Assembly (NCBI RefSeq): GCF_028356935.1
Contig: NZ_CP102798.1
Coordinates: 2,728,001 to 2,792,000 of the forward strand
Direction of reading: 5' to 3'
From: Lysinibacillus sp. OF-1
GTDB taxonomy: Bacteria > Bacillota > Bacilli > Bacillales_A > Planococcaceae
Length of the DNA stretch: 64,000 nt
The notes below the pieces were generated by a model. The model had not been told where the DNA came from. It searched no databases and saw only the letters and a program-made list of their open reading frames with translations. How positions within the stretch are numbered: the stretch's first letter is position 1; each line of letters starts with the position of its first letter. Positions 34,345 through 43,678 of the stretch are shown piece after piece. The position numbers and the translations under genes were made by a program.

Positions 34345-35051
34345 TATTTACGCACCACCATTAATGTTAGATATTCTAATTCCACACCATCCAATTCACG
34401 AACATCCCAAATAACTTCTTCATCAGAAGTGACCTTCGTCACGACAGATGCTTTATCTAATAAATCTAGATCACGTAGCACCTCAAGCATTAAATCGATC
34501 ACCTTTGCCACTTTAATAAAGACAACGGCATCATGACTTTCAATGGCTTCACGCATTGCTTCATAATCATCATGGGCAGGAATAATGGCCACTCGGTCAT
34601 CGCCATCAGCTAAAGCAATCCCTAATCGAGACGCGGAGCCATTGAACGAAGAAATCCCTGGCACCGTACGGATTTCTACATCTGGATGCATGTCCTGCAT
34701 CAACTTCATCATATGAATAAACGTACTATATAGTAACGGATCTCCCTCTGTTACAAAGGCTACATCCTTACCAGCTTGTAGTTTTTCGTAGACAAGTTCT
34801 ACTGATTTTGTCCATTCACGTTCAAGGACAGCCTCATCTTTGGTCATAGGGAATACAAGGCCAAGCATATCTTTTTCGTCTGGATTAATATAAACATCGA
34901 CAATGCGATGGGCATAGCTTTTACTACCTCTTAGCTTTTTTGGATAGGCAATAACAGGTGATTCCTGAATCACACGAAACGCCTTGACTGTAATTAATTC
35001 TGGATCGCCAGGACCAACGCCCAAGCCGTATAGTACACCTAGATTACTCAT
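34344..35051 (-). CDS. cbiL: Cobalt-precorrin-2 C20-methyltransferase
   Basis: A 235-residue tetrapyrrole methylase with [18 protein letters not shown] at the N-terminus, [15 protein letters not shown] and [11 protein letters not shown]. It adds the C20 methyl group to the cobalt-precorrin-2 ring. It overlaps cbiET by 8 bases and touches cbiF, so translation is coupled across all three. Confidence 0.94.
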   Translation of the reverse strand: MSNLGVLYGLGVGPGDPELITVKAFRVIQESPVIAYPKKLRGSKSYAHRIVDVYINPDEKDMLGLVFPMTKDEAVLEREWTKSVELVYEKLQAGKDVAFVTEGDPLLYSTFIHMMKLMQDMHPDVEIRTVPGISSFNGSASRLGIALADGDDRVAIIPAHDDYEAMREAIESHDAVVFIKVAKVIDLMLEVLRDLDLLDKASVVTKVTSDEEVIWDVRELDGVELEYLTLMVVRK

Positions 35052-36264
35052 TATTTTCTTCCTTTCGATAAGCCGAAATAATATAAATTGGATTTAATGG
35101 TACAAAGCGTGTCATATCTAAAATAGGTTTGCTGCGCGCAAGCTGTGCCTGTAAAATATCAACCGCAAAGCCACAAGCCTTAAACGCTTCCACCGCTTTA
35201 TATAAATTTTCAATGGTCGCTGCATTTAAGACAATACGACCGTTTGGCTTCAAACGACTACAACATAACTGTAGTAACTCCACCATTTCGCCACCCGTAC
35301 CACCAATGAAAATGGCATTAGGATCTGGGAAGCTGTCTAATCCCTCTGGTGCTTTACTATGAATCGCTGTGATATCAACACGGAACTTTTGCTGATTTTG
35401 AAGACAGTTGTCTAAATCAGGTGCATTTTTCTCTACAGCAAATACTTGACCCTCTGACGCAAGTTTTCCTGCCTCAATCGCCATAGAACCCGTACAAGTA
35501 CCAATATCCCAAATAATGCTATTCTGTTGAAGCTGCATGGCCTGTAAGCTTAAAACACGTATTTCCTTTTTCGTGATCAGTCCTTTATCTGGCTTGCGTT
35601 GTGAAAACTCTTCATCATCAATCCCAAGCGTGTAACGTTTCGGTTCCATTATTTGTTGTAAAATCACGACATTTAATGGCGAATAATGAGCGCTTTCCAT
35701 TTCATCTAACGAATACCAGCCACATTTTTCGTTTTCGCCCTGTAAATTTTCTGCAACAAACGCTCGGTATTCTGTCATACCAAAATGCTTTAAATAACGA
35801 GCGAGCGCATTGGGGCTATTATCAGCATCCGTTAAAAGCGCTACTTTCTTCTTCCCATCGATACGCTGTGCCAAGCCTTTCATTGGTCGTCCATGAATAC
35901 TTGTGACATAGGCATCCTGCCAGCTTTCTCCCATCTTCGCAAAGGCCAGCTGAACAGAACTCATATATGGATAAACCTCAATATCTAGCTTTTTAGCTAG
36001 ATAGCCCCCAATGCCATAAAATAATGGGTCGCCAGTGGCAAGGATTACCGTATTTCTTGTTTCCTTAGATAATCTTTCAACAAGTGCTGAAAGTCCCCCT
36101 TTAATGCTGATTTTTTCACCTGTAAAGTTCGGGAAAAAATCCAGTACTCGCTCACCACCAACAAGTACCTCACAGTCTTCAATCCACTCGAGGTATTGGG
36201 GAAATAAGCTTGCTAATCCGTTATCCCCGATCCCAATCAATTTCATCGATCGATGCAATGTCAT
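35044..36264 (-). CDS. cbiET: Fused cobalt-precorrin-7 C5-methyltransferase / C15-methyltransferase (decarboxylating)
   Basis: A 406-residue bifunctional protein. Residues about 1-200 are the CbiE tetrapyrrole methylase ([27 protein letters not shown]). Residues about 210-400 are CbiT, a classical Rossmann methyltransferase with [19 protein letters not shown], which also decarboxylates the C12 acetate. In many anaerobic producers these are separate genes; the fusion matches B. megaterium CbiET and CobL. The start at 36264 overlaps the cbiD end by 44 bases. Confidence 0.94.
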   Translation of the reverse strand: MTLHRSMKLIGIGDNGLASLFPQYLEWIEDCEVLVGGERVLDFFPNFTGEKISIKGGLSALVERLSKETRNTVILATGDPLFYGIGGYLAKKLDIEVYPYMSSVQLAFAKMGESWQDAYVTSIHGRPMKGLAQRIDGKKKVALLTDADNSPNALARYLKHFGMTEYRAFVAENLQGENEKCGWYSLDEMESAHYSPLNVVILQQIMEPKRYTLGIDDEEFSQRKPDKGLITKKEIRVLSLQAMQLQQNSIIWDIGTCTGSMAIEAGKLASEGQVFAVEKNAPDLDNCLQNQQKFRVDITAIHSKAPEGLDSFPDPNAIFIGGTGGEMVELLQLCCSRLKPNGRIVLNAATIENLYKAVEAFKACGFAVDILQAQLARSKPILDMTRFVPLNPIYIISAYRKEENNE

Positions 36265-37354
36265 CAGCCCTTCCTAATAATTGTCCCTGCATCGAATAAA
36301 TCGATGTGGAAAGTGTTAAACCACCTTTTATATGATGGATAGAGGAATAACAGCACGCCTCACATAAATGATGAAAGAATGCATCATAGCCCTTCTCCAT
36401 CATGATTTCACCTACTTGTGACGCTGTATTTGCCTCACGTACTTGCGCTATTGTTTCTCCATCTGCTCCTGTATCCTCTGCAAGTTGTGCTAAAAAGTTA
36501 AAATCGATTGGTGCACTTTTGGAATGAACCATCATGACACCTTGTGCCACCTTAGAAAATTTCCCCATCATACCGACAAGAGAAACTTGTTTGATACCGA
36601 GTCGCTTACAATGTTTTAAAGTAAAGCCGACAAAGTCGCCCATTTCAATAAAAGACTCTTCTGGTAAATCGGGGTATTGTTTCATCGCAAATTTTTCGCT
36701 GCGACCGCCTGTCGTTACCACTAAATGCTCACAACCAGCTTCTTTAGCTACACTAATGGCTTGTACAATACTTGCCATATACGCAGAACTCGAAAAAGGC
36801 ACGACGGTTCCCCTTGTGCCTAAAATTGAGATGCCTCCAAGTATACCAAGTCGTCCATTTAACGTTTTTTTAGCGATTTCTTCTCCTTTAGGTACGGAAA
36901 TCACTACGTTCACGCCTCGTGTAATGTGAAATTCGTCTAATACCCCTTGAACCGTGCTATGAATCATTTTACGTGGTACAGGATTAATGGCTGCCTCGCC
37001 AACAGGCACTGGTAAGCCAGGCTTTGTAACACGCCCGACCCCAATCCCTCCATCTAAATGAATTCCAGGTGTATCAGCCCAGCTCACTGTGCCAACAATA
37101 AGCGCCTGATGGGTCGCATCAGGATCATCACCAGCATCCTTAATCGTTTCACAGCTGACAGCATTTTCTTCAAATATGCATTTTTCAATTGTAAAGGTTG
37201 CATCCCGACCAATCGGTAAATGAATGGTACTCGTCTCCTGCTCTTCCTTTGTAATCAGAGCGAGCAATGCAGCCTTTGTTACCGCAGTTGCACAGGCTCC
37301 CGTTGTATAACCGTGACGCATGTCCTTGGGATCCTTTTTTGGCTTCCGCTCCAT
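36221..37354 (-). CDS. cbiD: Cobalt-precorrin-5B C1-methyltransferase
   Basis: A 377-residue enzyme that methylates C1 of cobalt-precorrin-5B; unlike the other ring methylases it has its own fold. The N-terminal [18 protein letters not shown] and internal [20 protein letters not shown] and [21 protein letters not shown] blocks are characteristic. It starts on the last base of cbiC and runs 44 bases into cbiET. Confidence 0.95.
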   Translation of the reverse strand: MERKPKKDPKDMRHGYTTGACATAVTKAALLALITKEEQETSTIHLPIGRDATFTIEKCIFEENAVSCETIKDAGDDPDATHQALIVGTVSWADTPGIHLDGGIGVGRVTKPGLPVPVGEAAINPVPRKMIHSTVQGVLDEFHITRGVNVVISVPKGEEIAKKTLNGRLGILGGISILGTRGTVVPFSSSAYMASIVQAISVAKEAGCEHLVVTTGGRSEKFAMKQYPDLPEESFIEMGDFVGFTLKHCKRLGIKQVSLVGMMGKFSKVAQGVMMVHSKSAPIDFNFLAQLAEDTGADGETIAQVREANTASQVGEIMMEKGYDAFFHHLCEACCYSSIHHIKGGLTLSTSIYSMQGQLLGRADDIASIDEIDWDRG

Positions 37355-38013
37355 TATTTTTTCGCCTGTTCATCCGCTAATAGTGAAATGGCATTTAACG
37401 CGGCAACCGTCACTGTACTACCGCCTTTACGACCAACATTGGTAATGTACGGAATCCCTTCGAGTTTCAGCAATTCTTCTTTTGACTCGGCTGCTGACAC
37501 GAAACCGACAGGCATACCGATAATTAAATCTGGTTTTGCTAAGCCTTCTTTAATTAAACGAATCAATTCTAGTAAGGCAGTTGGCGCATTACCAATTGCA
37601 TAAATCCCACCTTCATGTAATTTTGTAGCCTTTTGCATGGAAATGATGGCACGAGTTGTATTTTGTTTTTTCGCTTCTACTGCGACATCTTCATCCGCTA
37701 TATAACAATGTAAATCGCCACCATGCTTTTGGAAGCGTTTTTTACCAGAGCCACTTTCAATCATTTGAACATCTGCAATGACATGTCGTCCGGCAAGGAT
37801 GGACTCAATCCCTGCTTCAATTGCACCAGGTGTAATGATGACACTGCGACCTAGCTCAAAATCCGCCGAAGCATGGATAATACGGCGCACAATCTTCCAC
37901 TCGTCCTCTGAAAAATCATGATCGCCCATTTCCTCTGCAATAATCGAGAAACTATAATCGTAAATTTTATCTGGGTCTACCGTTAATGGTTTGAAATCTG
38001 TTTTAAAATCCAT
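37354..38013 (-). CDS. cbiC: Cobalt-precorrin-8 methylmutase
   Basis: A 219-residue enzyme that moves the methyl group from C11 to C12, giving cobyrinate. Family blocks seen are VRRIIHASADFELG (with the catalytic His), VIADVQMIESG, IYAIGNAPTALLEL and IIGMPVGFVSAAESKE. It shares a base with cbiD and lies 12 bases after cbiJ. Confidence 0.95.
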   Translation of the reverse strand: MDFKTDFKPLTVDPDKIYDYSFSIIAEEMGDHDFSEDEWKIVRRIIHASADFELGRSVIITPGAIEAGIESILAGRHVIADVQMIESGSGKKRFQKHGGDLHCYIADEDVAVEAKKQNTTRAIISMQKATKLHEGGIYAIGNAPTALLELIRLIKEGLAKPDLIIGMPVGFVSAAESKEELLKLEGIPYITNVGRKGGSTVTVAALNAISLLADEQAKK

Positions 38014-38025
38014 GGATAATGCCTC

Positions 38026-38787
38026 CTAAAGTGTATGTTGTACAGCCTGTAATATTTCTTCAAATGTTGAATATTGTTGGCCATATTGAATGGTTGGTCT
38101 TGCAATAAGAATCGTTTCAATATGACAGGCAAGAGCTGCCTCAAGCTTCTCATCAACTGAGCCAACTTTACCGCTTTCTTTGGTGATCATCAAAGTTACT
38201 CCATATTGACGAAACAATGCTTCATTTAATTCCTTTGAAAACGGACCTTGAATAGCTACAATATCTCGTTGTGCCACACCAAGTGCCTCACATTTTTCCA
38301 TATTGTCCAGTCGTGGAAGCATGCGAGCAATTACTCTCGTATTTTCTAAGCCTTGTAAAACCTTTGTAAAAGTAGCAAGTGTTTTGCTGCCTGTTGTCAG
38401 CATGATGACACCTCGCTTTTTTGCCGCTAATTGGGCAGCCTCCTCATAATCCTTCACTATCGTAATGAGAGGATGCGCATAGTGTTCATGGGCACGCTCA
38501 TAGCGAATATAAGGAACTTGTGCCTGTTCGGCCGCTGCCATTGCATTTTTAGAAGCTTCCTCAGCAAATGGATGAGAGGCATCAACCACCATTTGATAGC
38601 CTTGCTCTGTTATGATGGCTGCCATTTCCTCAGCTGTCAGTCGACCTATTAAATGTGGTAGGCCAACGTCAGCAAGACTAGAGGCTGCCGAATCAGTCAC
38701 GACGGTAGCTGTTACCGCATGTCCTGCGCTTTGCAGGGCAAGGGCTAGATCCCTTGCATCACTCGTCCCTGCTAACATGAAAATCAT
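38026..38787 (-). CDS. cbiJ: Cobalt-precorrin-6A reductase
   Basis: A 253-residue NAD(P)H-dependent reductase of the CbiJ/CobK family. Visible are MIFMLAGTSDARDLALAL at the start, VVDASHPFAEEASKNAM, YIRYERA and a VAIQGPFSKELNEAL block. It overlaps the cbiX stop as ATGA, so it is translationally coupled to the chelatase. Confidence 0.94.
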   Translation of the reverse strand: MIFMLAGTSDARDLALALQSAGHAVTATVVTDSAASSLADVGLPHLIGRLTAEEMAAIITEQGYQMVVDASHPFAEEASKNAMAAAEQAQVPYIRYERAHEHYAHPLITIVKDYEEAAQLAAKKRGVIMLTTGSKTLATFTKVLQGLENTRVIARMLPRLDNMEKCEALGVAQRDIVAIQGPFSKELNEALFRQYGVTLMITKESGKVGSVDEKLEAALACHIETILIARPTIQYGQQYSTFEEILQAVQHTL

Positions 38788-39677
38788 TTTACTGGCTCCT
38801 CTTCATGGTGGTGGTCATGGTCATGATGGTGGTCGTGTCCGTGATCATGATGATGGTGATGATGGGCATGTCCATGAACTGCCGCATAGGCACGATAATT
38901 TTCTAAATCTTGCATGCCTGTAGATGTACCATTTATCGTTTGTTCAATACGCTCTAATAAAACATTTTGTAAACGTTCATGGTAGCCAAAATAATTGGCA
39001 ATTTGAACAGTACAATCTGGATATTGTTCATTAAACTTCACACACATATCATTCATACGTTCCATTAAAATACCTGTGAATAAAAAGTATGGGAGCATGA
39101 TGATTTTTTTCGCACCTAATTTAACACAGCGTTCAATACCTTCTTCAACACGTGGATCTGTTACGCCCATAAATGCACTTTCCACATATTTAACAGGTAA
39201 TTTTTCCCATAAAAGTCGTGTAATTTTATAAAAATCACCATTTGCAGATGGATCACTGCCACCTCGTGCAATCAATAAAATGGCTGTATCTTGTTGCTCT
39301 TGTTCTGAATGAAAACCAATTTCCGCTAGACGATCTTGTAAAATCGCAAATATTTCATCATGAATGCCAATGGTTTGACCATAGGTAAATGTAATGTTCG
39401 GATAATGCTCACGCGCATGCTCGATCTCTGCTGGAATATGCAGCTTTGAATGGCCTGCATGAAGTAAAATAATCGGAATTACATGAACCTCTGTAGCCCC
39501 TTTCTTCACACAATTCGTAATGCCTTCTTCGATGTTCGGTGAAGCAAATTCTAGGAAACATGTTTCCACTAAAAATTGTGCATCAATACGCGGTGTCATT
39601 TGTTCAATAAATGTACGTACCTCATCATTTCCTGCTGCTAAACGGCTCCCATGGCCGACAAATAAAATAGCTTTCAT
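38784..39677 (-). CDS. cbiX: Sirohydrochlorin cobaltochelatase with histidine-rich tail
   Basis: A 297-residue two-domain (long-type) CbiX that inserts cobalt into sirohydrochlorin, the committing step of the anaerobic route. The N-terminal half has ILFVGHGSRLAAGN and VIPIILLHAGHSKLHIP (active-site His), and the second half repeats the fold with LLIARGGSDPSANG. The last 30 residues are dominated by His/Asp (from VHGHAHHHHHH onward), a likely metal store. No CxxC for the Fe-S cluster reported in some long CbiX proteins is seen. ATG 39677 behind GAGGAG is preferred to the longer frame. Confidence 0.94.
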   Translation of the reverse strand: MKAILFVGHGSRLAAGNDEVRTFIEQMTPRIDAQFLVETCFLEFASPNIEEGITNCVKKGATEVHVIPIILLHAGHSKLHIPAEIEHAREHYPNITFTYGQTIGIHDEIFAILQDRLAEIGFHSEQEQQDTAILLIARGGSDPSANGDFYKITRLLWEKLPVKYVESAFMGVTDPRVEEGIERCVKLGAKKIIMLPYFLFTGILMERMNDMCVKFNEQYPDCTVQIANYFGYHERLQNVLLERIEQTINGTSTGMQDLENYRAYAAVHGHAHHHHHHDHGHDHHHDHDHHHEEEPVK

Positions 39678-39691
39678 CTCTTTTCTCCTCA

Positions 39692-41359
39692 CTAGTCGCC
39701 GCACGGAGCTGGCTCTACTTTTATTTTGGAAGACATATCTTGATACGTAAAATGCAATATCTTTTTCACACGTTTAAAATATTTAAATAAACGTTCATTT
39801 GGGTGAGCATTTGCTTTATATTCTTCAATAATATCTGTAATTAGTGGAATCAGTTGTTCAGGCTCCAACCCTTCTACAACAGGCTGTGCTGCATGGGCCG
39901 TACGACCAACTGGCTTCGCCCCAATAAAGACATCAAATTTACTTTTGCGATAGACAATACCAATATCATCAAATACAGCCCGGTAACAGGCCATACCACA
40001 GCCGTTAAAACCGATATTTAATGTTTTCGGCAAAGACATTCCACCTAATTTTTGTTGTATTTCTTCTGCATAGGGAATCGAATCGGCCTTTTCACCATAG
40101 CAAAAATCACAAGCCTTCAAGGATAGCACATCACCAATCGGCGCTAATAAAAAGCCTACTTCCTGTAATTTCTCCGTGATACGTTCAGGGGCAGTCGTTG
40201 GGATTTTCAAATGGATTTGATGGTCTGGTGTATATTCCATCGTCCCCTCTTCCCCAACGACCTCTGCTAACGTCATCATTTGCTGAGGTGTGAAAAACTT
40301 ATTCACCACTCCTGGGCTTACAGCTAATTCAAAAATGGATTCTATTTTTTGCTGTACAAGTTTCGGCGTTACTTTGACTGCACTTGTTCCTTTCACCATT
40401 GCGAGTGCCGCTGTAGCCATTTCAAGTGCTGTTTTTTTTGGCTTTGGCGTAGCGGCTACACTGGGTTTATTAAAACGCCCTGCATTAGGATCTGCTGTAA
40501 AGTCTTGTCGTGCAGTCCCTGTCTCTTGGTTCATTGCCCAAGGTTCATTTTCTTCACGTAAACGTTGATGTGGACGTAAGGGTTGTTTTTCTTCACCCAA
40601 TGTATATTTACGTTGATAGCCACGTGGTGTAATCATTTTATTGTCATAGAAAAATGTCGACGAATTACCAATAATGACTGTCGTCAGCATTCCAATGTCA
40701 TGCTCCAGCATTTCGGCTAATGTTGTCATCGTCACTTCTTGACGATCGCGGTAAGCACTTTTCACAAGTCCTACTGGTGTGTCAGGCGAACGATATTCTA
40801 AGAGAATGCGCTGTGCTTCGACAATTTGTCTTGTTCGGCGACCGCTTTTTGGGTTGTATAAAGCGATTACAAAATCCGCCATAGCGGCTGCCTCGACGCG
40901 CTTGGCAATTAAATTCCATGGTGTTAGATGGTCACTTAAACTAATCGTACAGGCATCATGCATAATCGGGGCACCAAGTAAGCTAGCACATGAATTGATG
41001 GCAGAAATACCAGGGACAATTTCTACCTCAATCCCCGTTGCTTCTGTCCAGCCTAGCTCAATCAATACCTCATACACTAATCCCGCCATACCATAGACAC
41101 CCGCATCACCACTTGAAATGACTGAGACAATGCTTCCAGCCTCTGCTTGGCGCACCGCTTCCTGCGCACGGGACACCTCTTCGGTCATTCCAGTACTGAC
41201 AATCGACTTCGCACTGACTAAATCTTGAATCAACTCCACGTAGGTTTTGTAGCCTATGATCATATCACTTTGTTGTAATGCCTCTACCGCCCGTGTCGTA
41301 ATATGCTTAAAGTCTCCAGGTCCAAAGCCCACTACGAAAATTTTTCCTTTTTGCGCCAT
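39692..41359 (-). CDS. cbiH60: Precorrin-3B C17-methyltransferase fused to a nitrite/sulfite-reductase-like domain (CbiH60)
   Basis: A 555-residue fusion. Residues about 1-245 are the tetrapyrrole methylase CbiH (VVGFGPGDFKHITTRA, VISSGDAGVYGMAG), which performs ring contraction with C17 methylation. After a Pro/Lys-rich linker (about 260-320), residues 330-555 resemble a sulfite/nitrite reductase module with ACDFCYGEKAD and NIGFNGCGMACYRAV cysteines for an Fe-S cluster. This matches CbiH60 of B. megaterium. It is the second gene of the operon, 4 bases after cbiW, whose ferredoxin-like product may supply electrons. Confidence 0.92.
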   Translation of the reverse strand: MAQKGKIFVVGFGPGDFKHITTRAVEALQQSDMIIGYKTYVELIQDLVSAKSIVSTGMTEEVSRAQEAVRQAEAGSIVSVISSGDAGVYGMAGLVYEVLIELGWTEATGIEVEIVPGISAINSCASLLGAPIMHDACTISLSDHLTPWNLIAKRVEAAAMADFVIALYNPKSGRRTRQIVEAQRILLEYRSPDTPVGLVKSAYRDRQEVTMTTLAEMLEHDIGMLTTVIIGNSSTFFYDNKMITPRGYQRKYTLGEEKQPLRPHQRLREENEPWAMNQETGTARQDFTADPNAGRFNKPSVAATPKPKKTALEMATAALAMVKGTSAVKVTPKLVQQKIESIFELAVSPGVVNKFFTPQQMMTLAEVVGEEGTMEYTPDHQIHLKIPTTAPERITEKLQEVGFLLAPIGDVLSLKACDFCYGEKADSIPYAEEIQQKLGGMSLPKTLNIGFNGCGMACYRAVFDDIGIVYRKSKFDVFIGAKPVGRTAHAAQPVVEGLEPEQLIPLITDIIEEYKANAHPNERLFKYFKRVKKILHFTYQDMSSKIKVEPAPCGD

Positions 41360-41363
41360 GTTG

Positions 41364-41735
41364 TTACCCCTCTTTCACCTTTTCGATCCCTTTAATGGCT
41401 GTCGTTTGTGCTGTACGCTGTAATGTACCTTCACGAAGTGTAAAGACATGTTCGTTGTATAAGGATTCATGATGTAAATCTTGTACAAGTGTTCTAGCAT
41501 GCTCTGTTGATGGTACACGATACCAATTCCCTTGCGGATAGGCGATGACCACACAAGCATCCTTGCATCGTCCATTACAGCGCGTTCTTGTTGTATGTAT
41601 CTCTTGATCAAGTGCTTGCTGTTGTATTTCTTCTCGAATAGCTAGGGTAATTTCCTCCCCACCTTTGTTCATGCAACTACTACCATTACAAATAAAGAGA
41701 TGTGTTTTCATCCCCTCTAAATTCCATGTTGTCAT
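41364..41735 (-). CDS. cbiW: Thioredoxin-like [2Fe-2S] ferredoxin (CbiW-like)
   Basis: A 123-residue protein whose first 80 residues are a thioredoxin-like ferredoxin: HLFICNGSSCMNKGGEE and then TRCNGRCKDACVVIAYP supply the four cluster cysteines. It is the first gene of the cobalamin operon, directly behind the riboswitch, as cbiW is in B. megaterium. A role as electron donor to the corrin-ring enzymes, in particular CbiH60, is inference. ATG 41735 follows GAGGGGAG. Confidence 0.85.
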   Translation of the reverse strand: MTTWNLEGMKTHLFICNGSSCMNKGGEEITLAIREEIQQQALDQEIHTTRTRCNGRCKDACVVIAYPQGNWYRVPSTEHARTLVQDLHHESLYNEHVFTLREGTLQRTAQTTAIKGIEKVKEG

Positions 41736-41764
41736 CTTCTGTCTCCCCTCATTTGCTTTCTGGA

Positions 41765-41806
41765 AAAAGAAAAACCTTTACTCTAATTACGAAGAGTAAA
41801 GGTTTT
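41765..41806 (-). terminator. Riboswitch-controlled terminator before cbiW
   Basis: A 14-bp stem AAAACCTTTACTCT/AGAGTAAAGGTTTT (41771-41784 with 41793-41806) followed on the minus strand by TTTCTTTTTCC sits between the cobalamin aptamer and cbiW. It is the natural expression platform. Confidence 0.85.
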
Positions 41807-41889
41807 GTAGAAGCCAAATAAAAACGAATAAAATAAAATACAGGTACTCGCTCTTGCTTCAACTTCTCCCTCCGAAAAGTTTGCATGCA

Positions 41890-42060
41890 CAATCAAATAA
41901 GCAGGTTTCCTGACTTAAGCTTCATTTTACTATCGCACCTTCCCAAGTTTGCACCAGTGGCTTTGCGATTTCATCAGCTATTACAGTAGCGGGGGCTGTA
42001 TTGGATTTTCACCAATTTCCCTATTATCTCGAGTTATTCGAGCACTTATCGACGTTTTAT
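41890..42060 (-). promoter_or_regulatory. Cobalamin riboswitch of the cbiW operon
   Basis: Read on the minus strand, the leader has the conserved pieces GGTGAAAATCC, the CCCCCGCTACTGT segment and the B12 box GTCAGGAAACCTGC (41901-41914). A promoter with TTGAAA (42125-42130) and TATGAT (42103-42108), spaced 16 bases, lies upstream. Binding of adenosylcobalamin should favour the terminator at 41771-41806 and switch off corrin synthesis. Confidence 0.92.
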
Positions 42061-42102
42061 ATGAAATTTATTATCTTCTTAATAGAATAGAAAACTGTCT
42101 CT

Positions 42103-42130
42103 ATCATATCTCATTATTTTAAAATTTCAA
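42103..42130 (-). promoter_or_regulatory. Promoter of the cobalamin biosynthesis operon
   Basis: -35 TTGAAA and -10 TATGAT on the minus strand with a 16-base spacer, about 40 bases upstream of the riboswitch aptamer. Confidence 0.55.
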
Positions 42131-42340
42131 TATTTCTATAAAAATTTATGACAATTTTATCAATTTTGTGTGTAGACCGGGTATAAAAATTATAATATCT
42201 CCCTATTTATGACAATTCAGTAGTTATCAGAATCTTCTCTATTGACCTTCAATTGAAAATATTTTTAAAAAAAGTATAGCATATTTATGGAAAATCATGT
42301 TACACTTTGTCGTGAAATCTCACAACTTAATGTTTTTTCG
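42131..42340. other. Intergenic gap between divergent riboswitch leaders
   Basis: A very AT-rich stretch that must hold the promoter of the cbiMNQO leader. I see no clear gene, repeat or hairpin in it. Confidence 0.5.
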
Positions 42341-42344
42341 GTGT

Positions 42345-42535
42345 AAAATACTTATCATTTTGCTTAAAAGGGAAGCCGGTTTGAGTCCGGCGCGGTCCCG
42401 CCACTGTATTAGGGAGCTTTATAGAACATGTCACTGTCCAACGGATGGGAAGACCTATAAAGTGTTGAACTAGAGCCAGGAGACCTGCCGAAAAATATGT
42501 GATCGTTTCAGCCTACGAGGATAGGTGTGCGGCTT
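42345..42535 (+). promoter_or_regulatory. Cobalamin riboswitch of cbiMNQO
   Basis: The plus-strand leader shows the classic aptamer parts: GGGAAGCCGGTTTGAGTCC, GCGGTCCCGCCACTGTA (around 42391-42408) and the B12 box AGCCAGGAGACCTGCC (42475-42490). A terminator hairpin follows at 42570-42595. The switch should block cobalt importer synthesis when cobalamin is plentiful. Confidence 0.95.
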
Positions 42536-42569
42536 AGCAGATGAGAATGTTATTTGCTTTTTTAGCTAT

Positions 42570-42604
42570 GCACTTTTCCAACAACGGAGAAGTGCTTTTT
42601 TATT
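42570..42604 (+). terminator. Riboswitch-controlled terminator before cbiM
   Basis: A 10-bp stem GCACTTTTCC/GGAGAAGTGC (42570-42579 with 42586-42595) followed by TTTTTTATTT, between the aptamer and cbiM. Confidence 0.92.
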
Positions 42605-42649
42605 TACGCACGCTACATTCTAAAAATCTATTAGTAAGGAGGAAAGCTT

Positions 42650-43396
42650 TTGAAATTTTCATGGTGGAAACTTAGTTATTTTTTATTGGCCTTTTTACTC
42701 GTGCCAAAACGTGCCTTTGCTATGCATATCATGGAAGGTTTTTTACCAATCGAATGGGCTATTTTTTGGTGGGTCATCTCTATCCCATTTATTATTCTAG
42801 GATTGCGCTCCATTCGCAAAACAATTGAAGAAAACCCTGAAACCAAAATGCTTTTAGGTCTTTCAGGAGCCTTTGCTTTTGTGCTGTCGGCGTTAAAAAT
42901 CCCTTCGGTTACAGGTAGTTGCTCCCACCCAACTGGTGTTGGACTTGGAACGGTTTTATTCGGACCTCTCGCTATGAGTGTCATCGGAACGATTGTTTTA
43001 TTATTCCAATCTTTATTATTAGCACATGGTGGGATTACCACTTTAGGAGCGAACGCCTTCTCTATGGCGATTGTAGGCCCATTTATTGCTTACTTTGTCT
43101 TTAAAGGGGCTCAAAAAATAGGGTTGTCATTTTCACTAGCTGTTTTTTTTGCTGCGATGCTTGGTGACTTAAGTACATATGTTGTGACTTCTGTACAGTT
43201 AGCATTAGCCTTCCCTTCAGAGGTTGGCGGCTTTATGGCATCGTTTACAAAGTTCGCAGGTATTTTTGCCTTAACTCAAATTCCGTTAGCGGTGAGTGAA
43301 GGAATTTTAACGGTCATTGTGATGAATTTCTTGAAAAAGTACAATGTCAGCGAATTAAAAATGTTGCGTGTTTTCTCAACAAAGGAGGCACATTAG
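42650..43396 (+). CDS. cbiM: Cobalt ECF transporter, substrate-specific component CbiM
   Basis: A 248-residue membrane protein with an N-terminal signal-like segment (residues 1-24), then [12 protein letters not shown], whose exposed Met-His-Ile is the cobalt-binding N-terminus after processing. Several helices follow, with [16 protein letters not shown] and [18 protein letters not shown] family blocks. It starts with TTG behind AAGGAGGAAAG. The gene order cbiM-cbiN-cbiQ-cbiO and the riboswitch establish cobalt, rather than nickel, uptake. Confidence 0.95.
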   Translation: MKFSWWKLSYFLLAFLLVPKRAFAMHIMEGFLPIEWAIFWWVISIPFIILGLRSIRKTIEENPETKMLLGLSGAFAFVLSALKIPSVTGSCSHPTGVGLGTVLFGPLAMSVIGTIVLLFQSLLLAHGGITTLGANAFSMAIVGPFIAYFVFKGAQKIGLSFSLAVFFAAMLGDLSTYVVTSVQLALAFPSEVGGFMASFTKFAGIFALTQIPLAVSEGILTVIVMNFLKKYNVSELKMLRVFSTKEAH

Positions 43397-43399
43397 TAG

Positions 43400-43672
43400 A
43401 TGAAACGAAATTTATTACTATTAGCGATTGTTGTGCTGTTAGCTATCATCCCATTGTTTATACAAAAAGGTGCAGAATTTGGTGGTGCTGATGGAGAGGC
43501 AGAAGCAGCCATTGGCGAAATCAATGCAGAATATGAACCGTGGTTTGAAAGCTTATGGGAGCCACCAAGTGGTGAAATTGAAAGCTTATTATTCGTGCTA
43601 CAGGCAGCTATTGGAGCTGGTTTTATTGGCTACTTCATCGGCTATATGCGCGGCAAGCATAAAGAAGGTTAA
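43400..43672 (+). CDS. cbiN: Cobalt transport protein CbiN
   Basis: A 90-residue protein with two membrane helices (about residues 3-20 and 65-85) and an acidic extracytoplasmic loop with GADGEAEAAI and YEPWFESLWEPPSGEIESLLF, which is the CbiN signature. It assists cobalt loading of CbiM. It starts 3 bases after the cbiM stop. Confidence 0.94.
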   Translation: MKRNLLLLAIVVLLAIIPLFIQKGAEFGGADGEAEAAIGEINAEYEPWFESLWEPPSGEIESLLFVLQAAIGAGFIGYFIGYMRGKHKEG

Positions 43673-43678
43673 CCCGTT

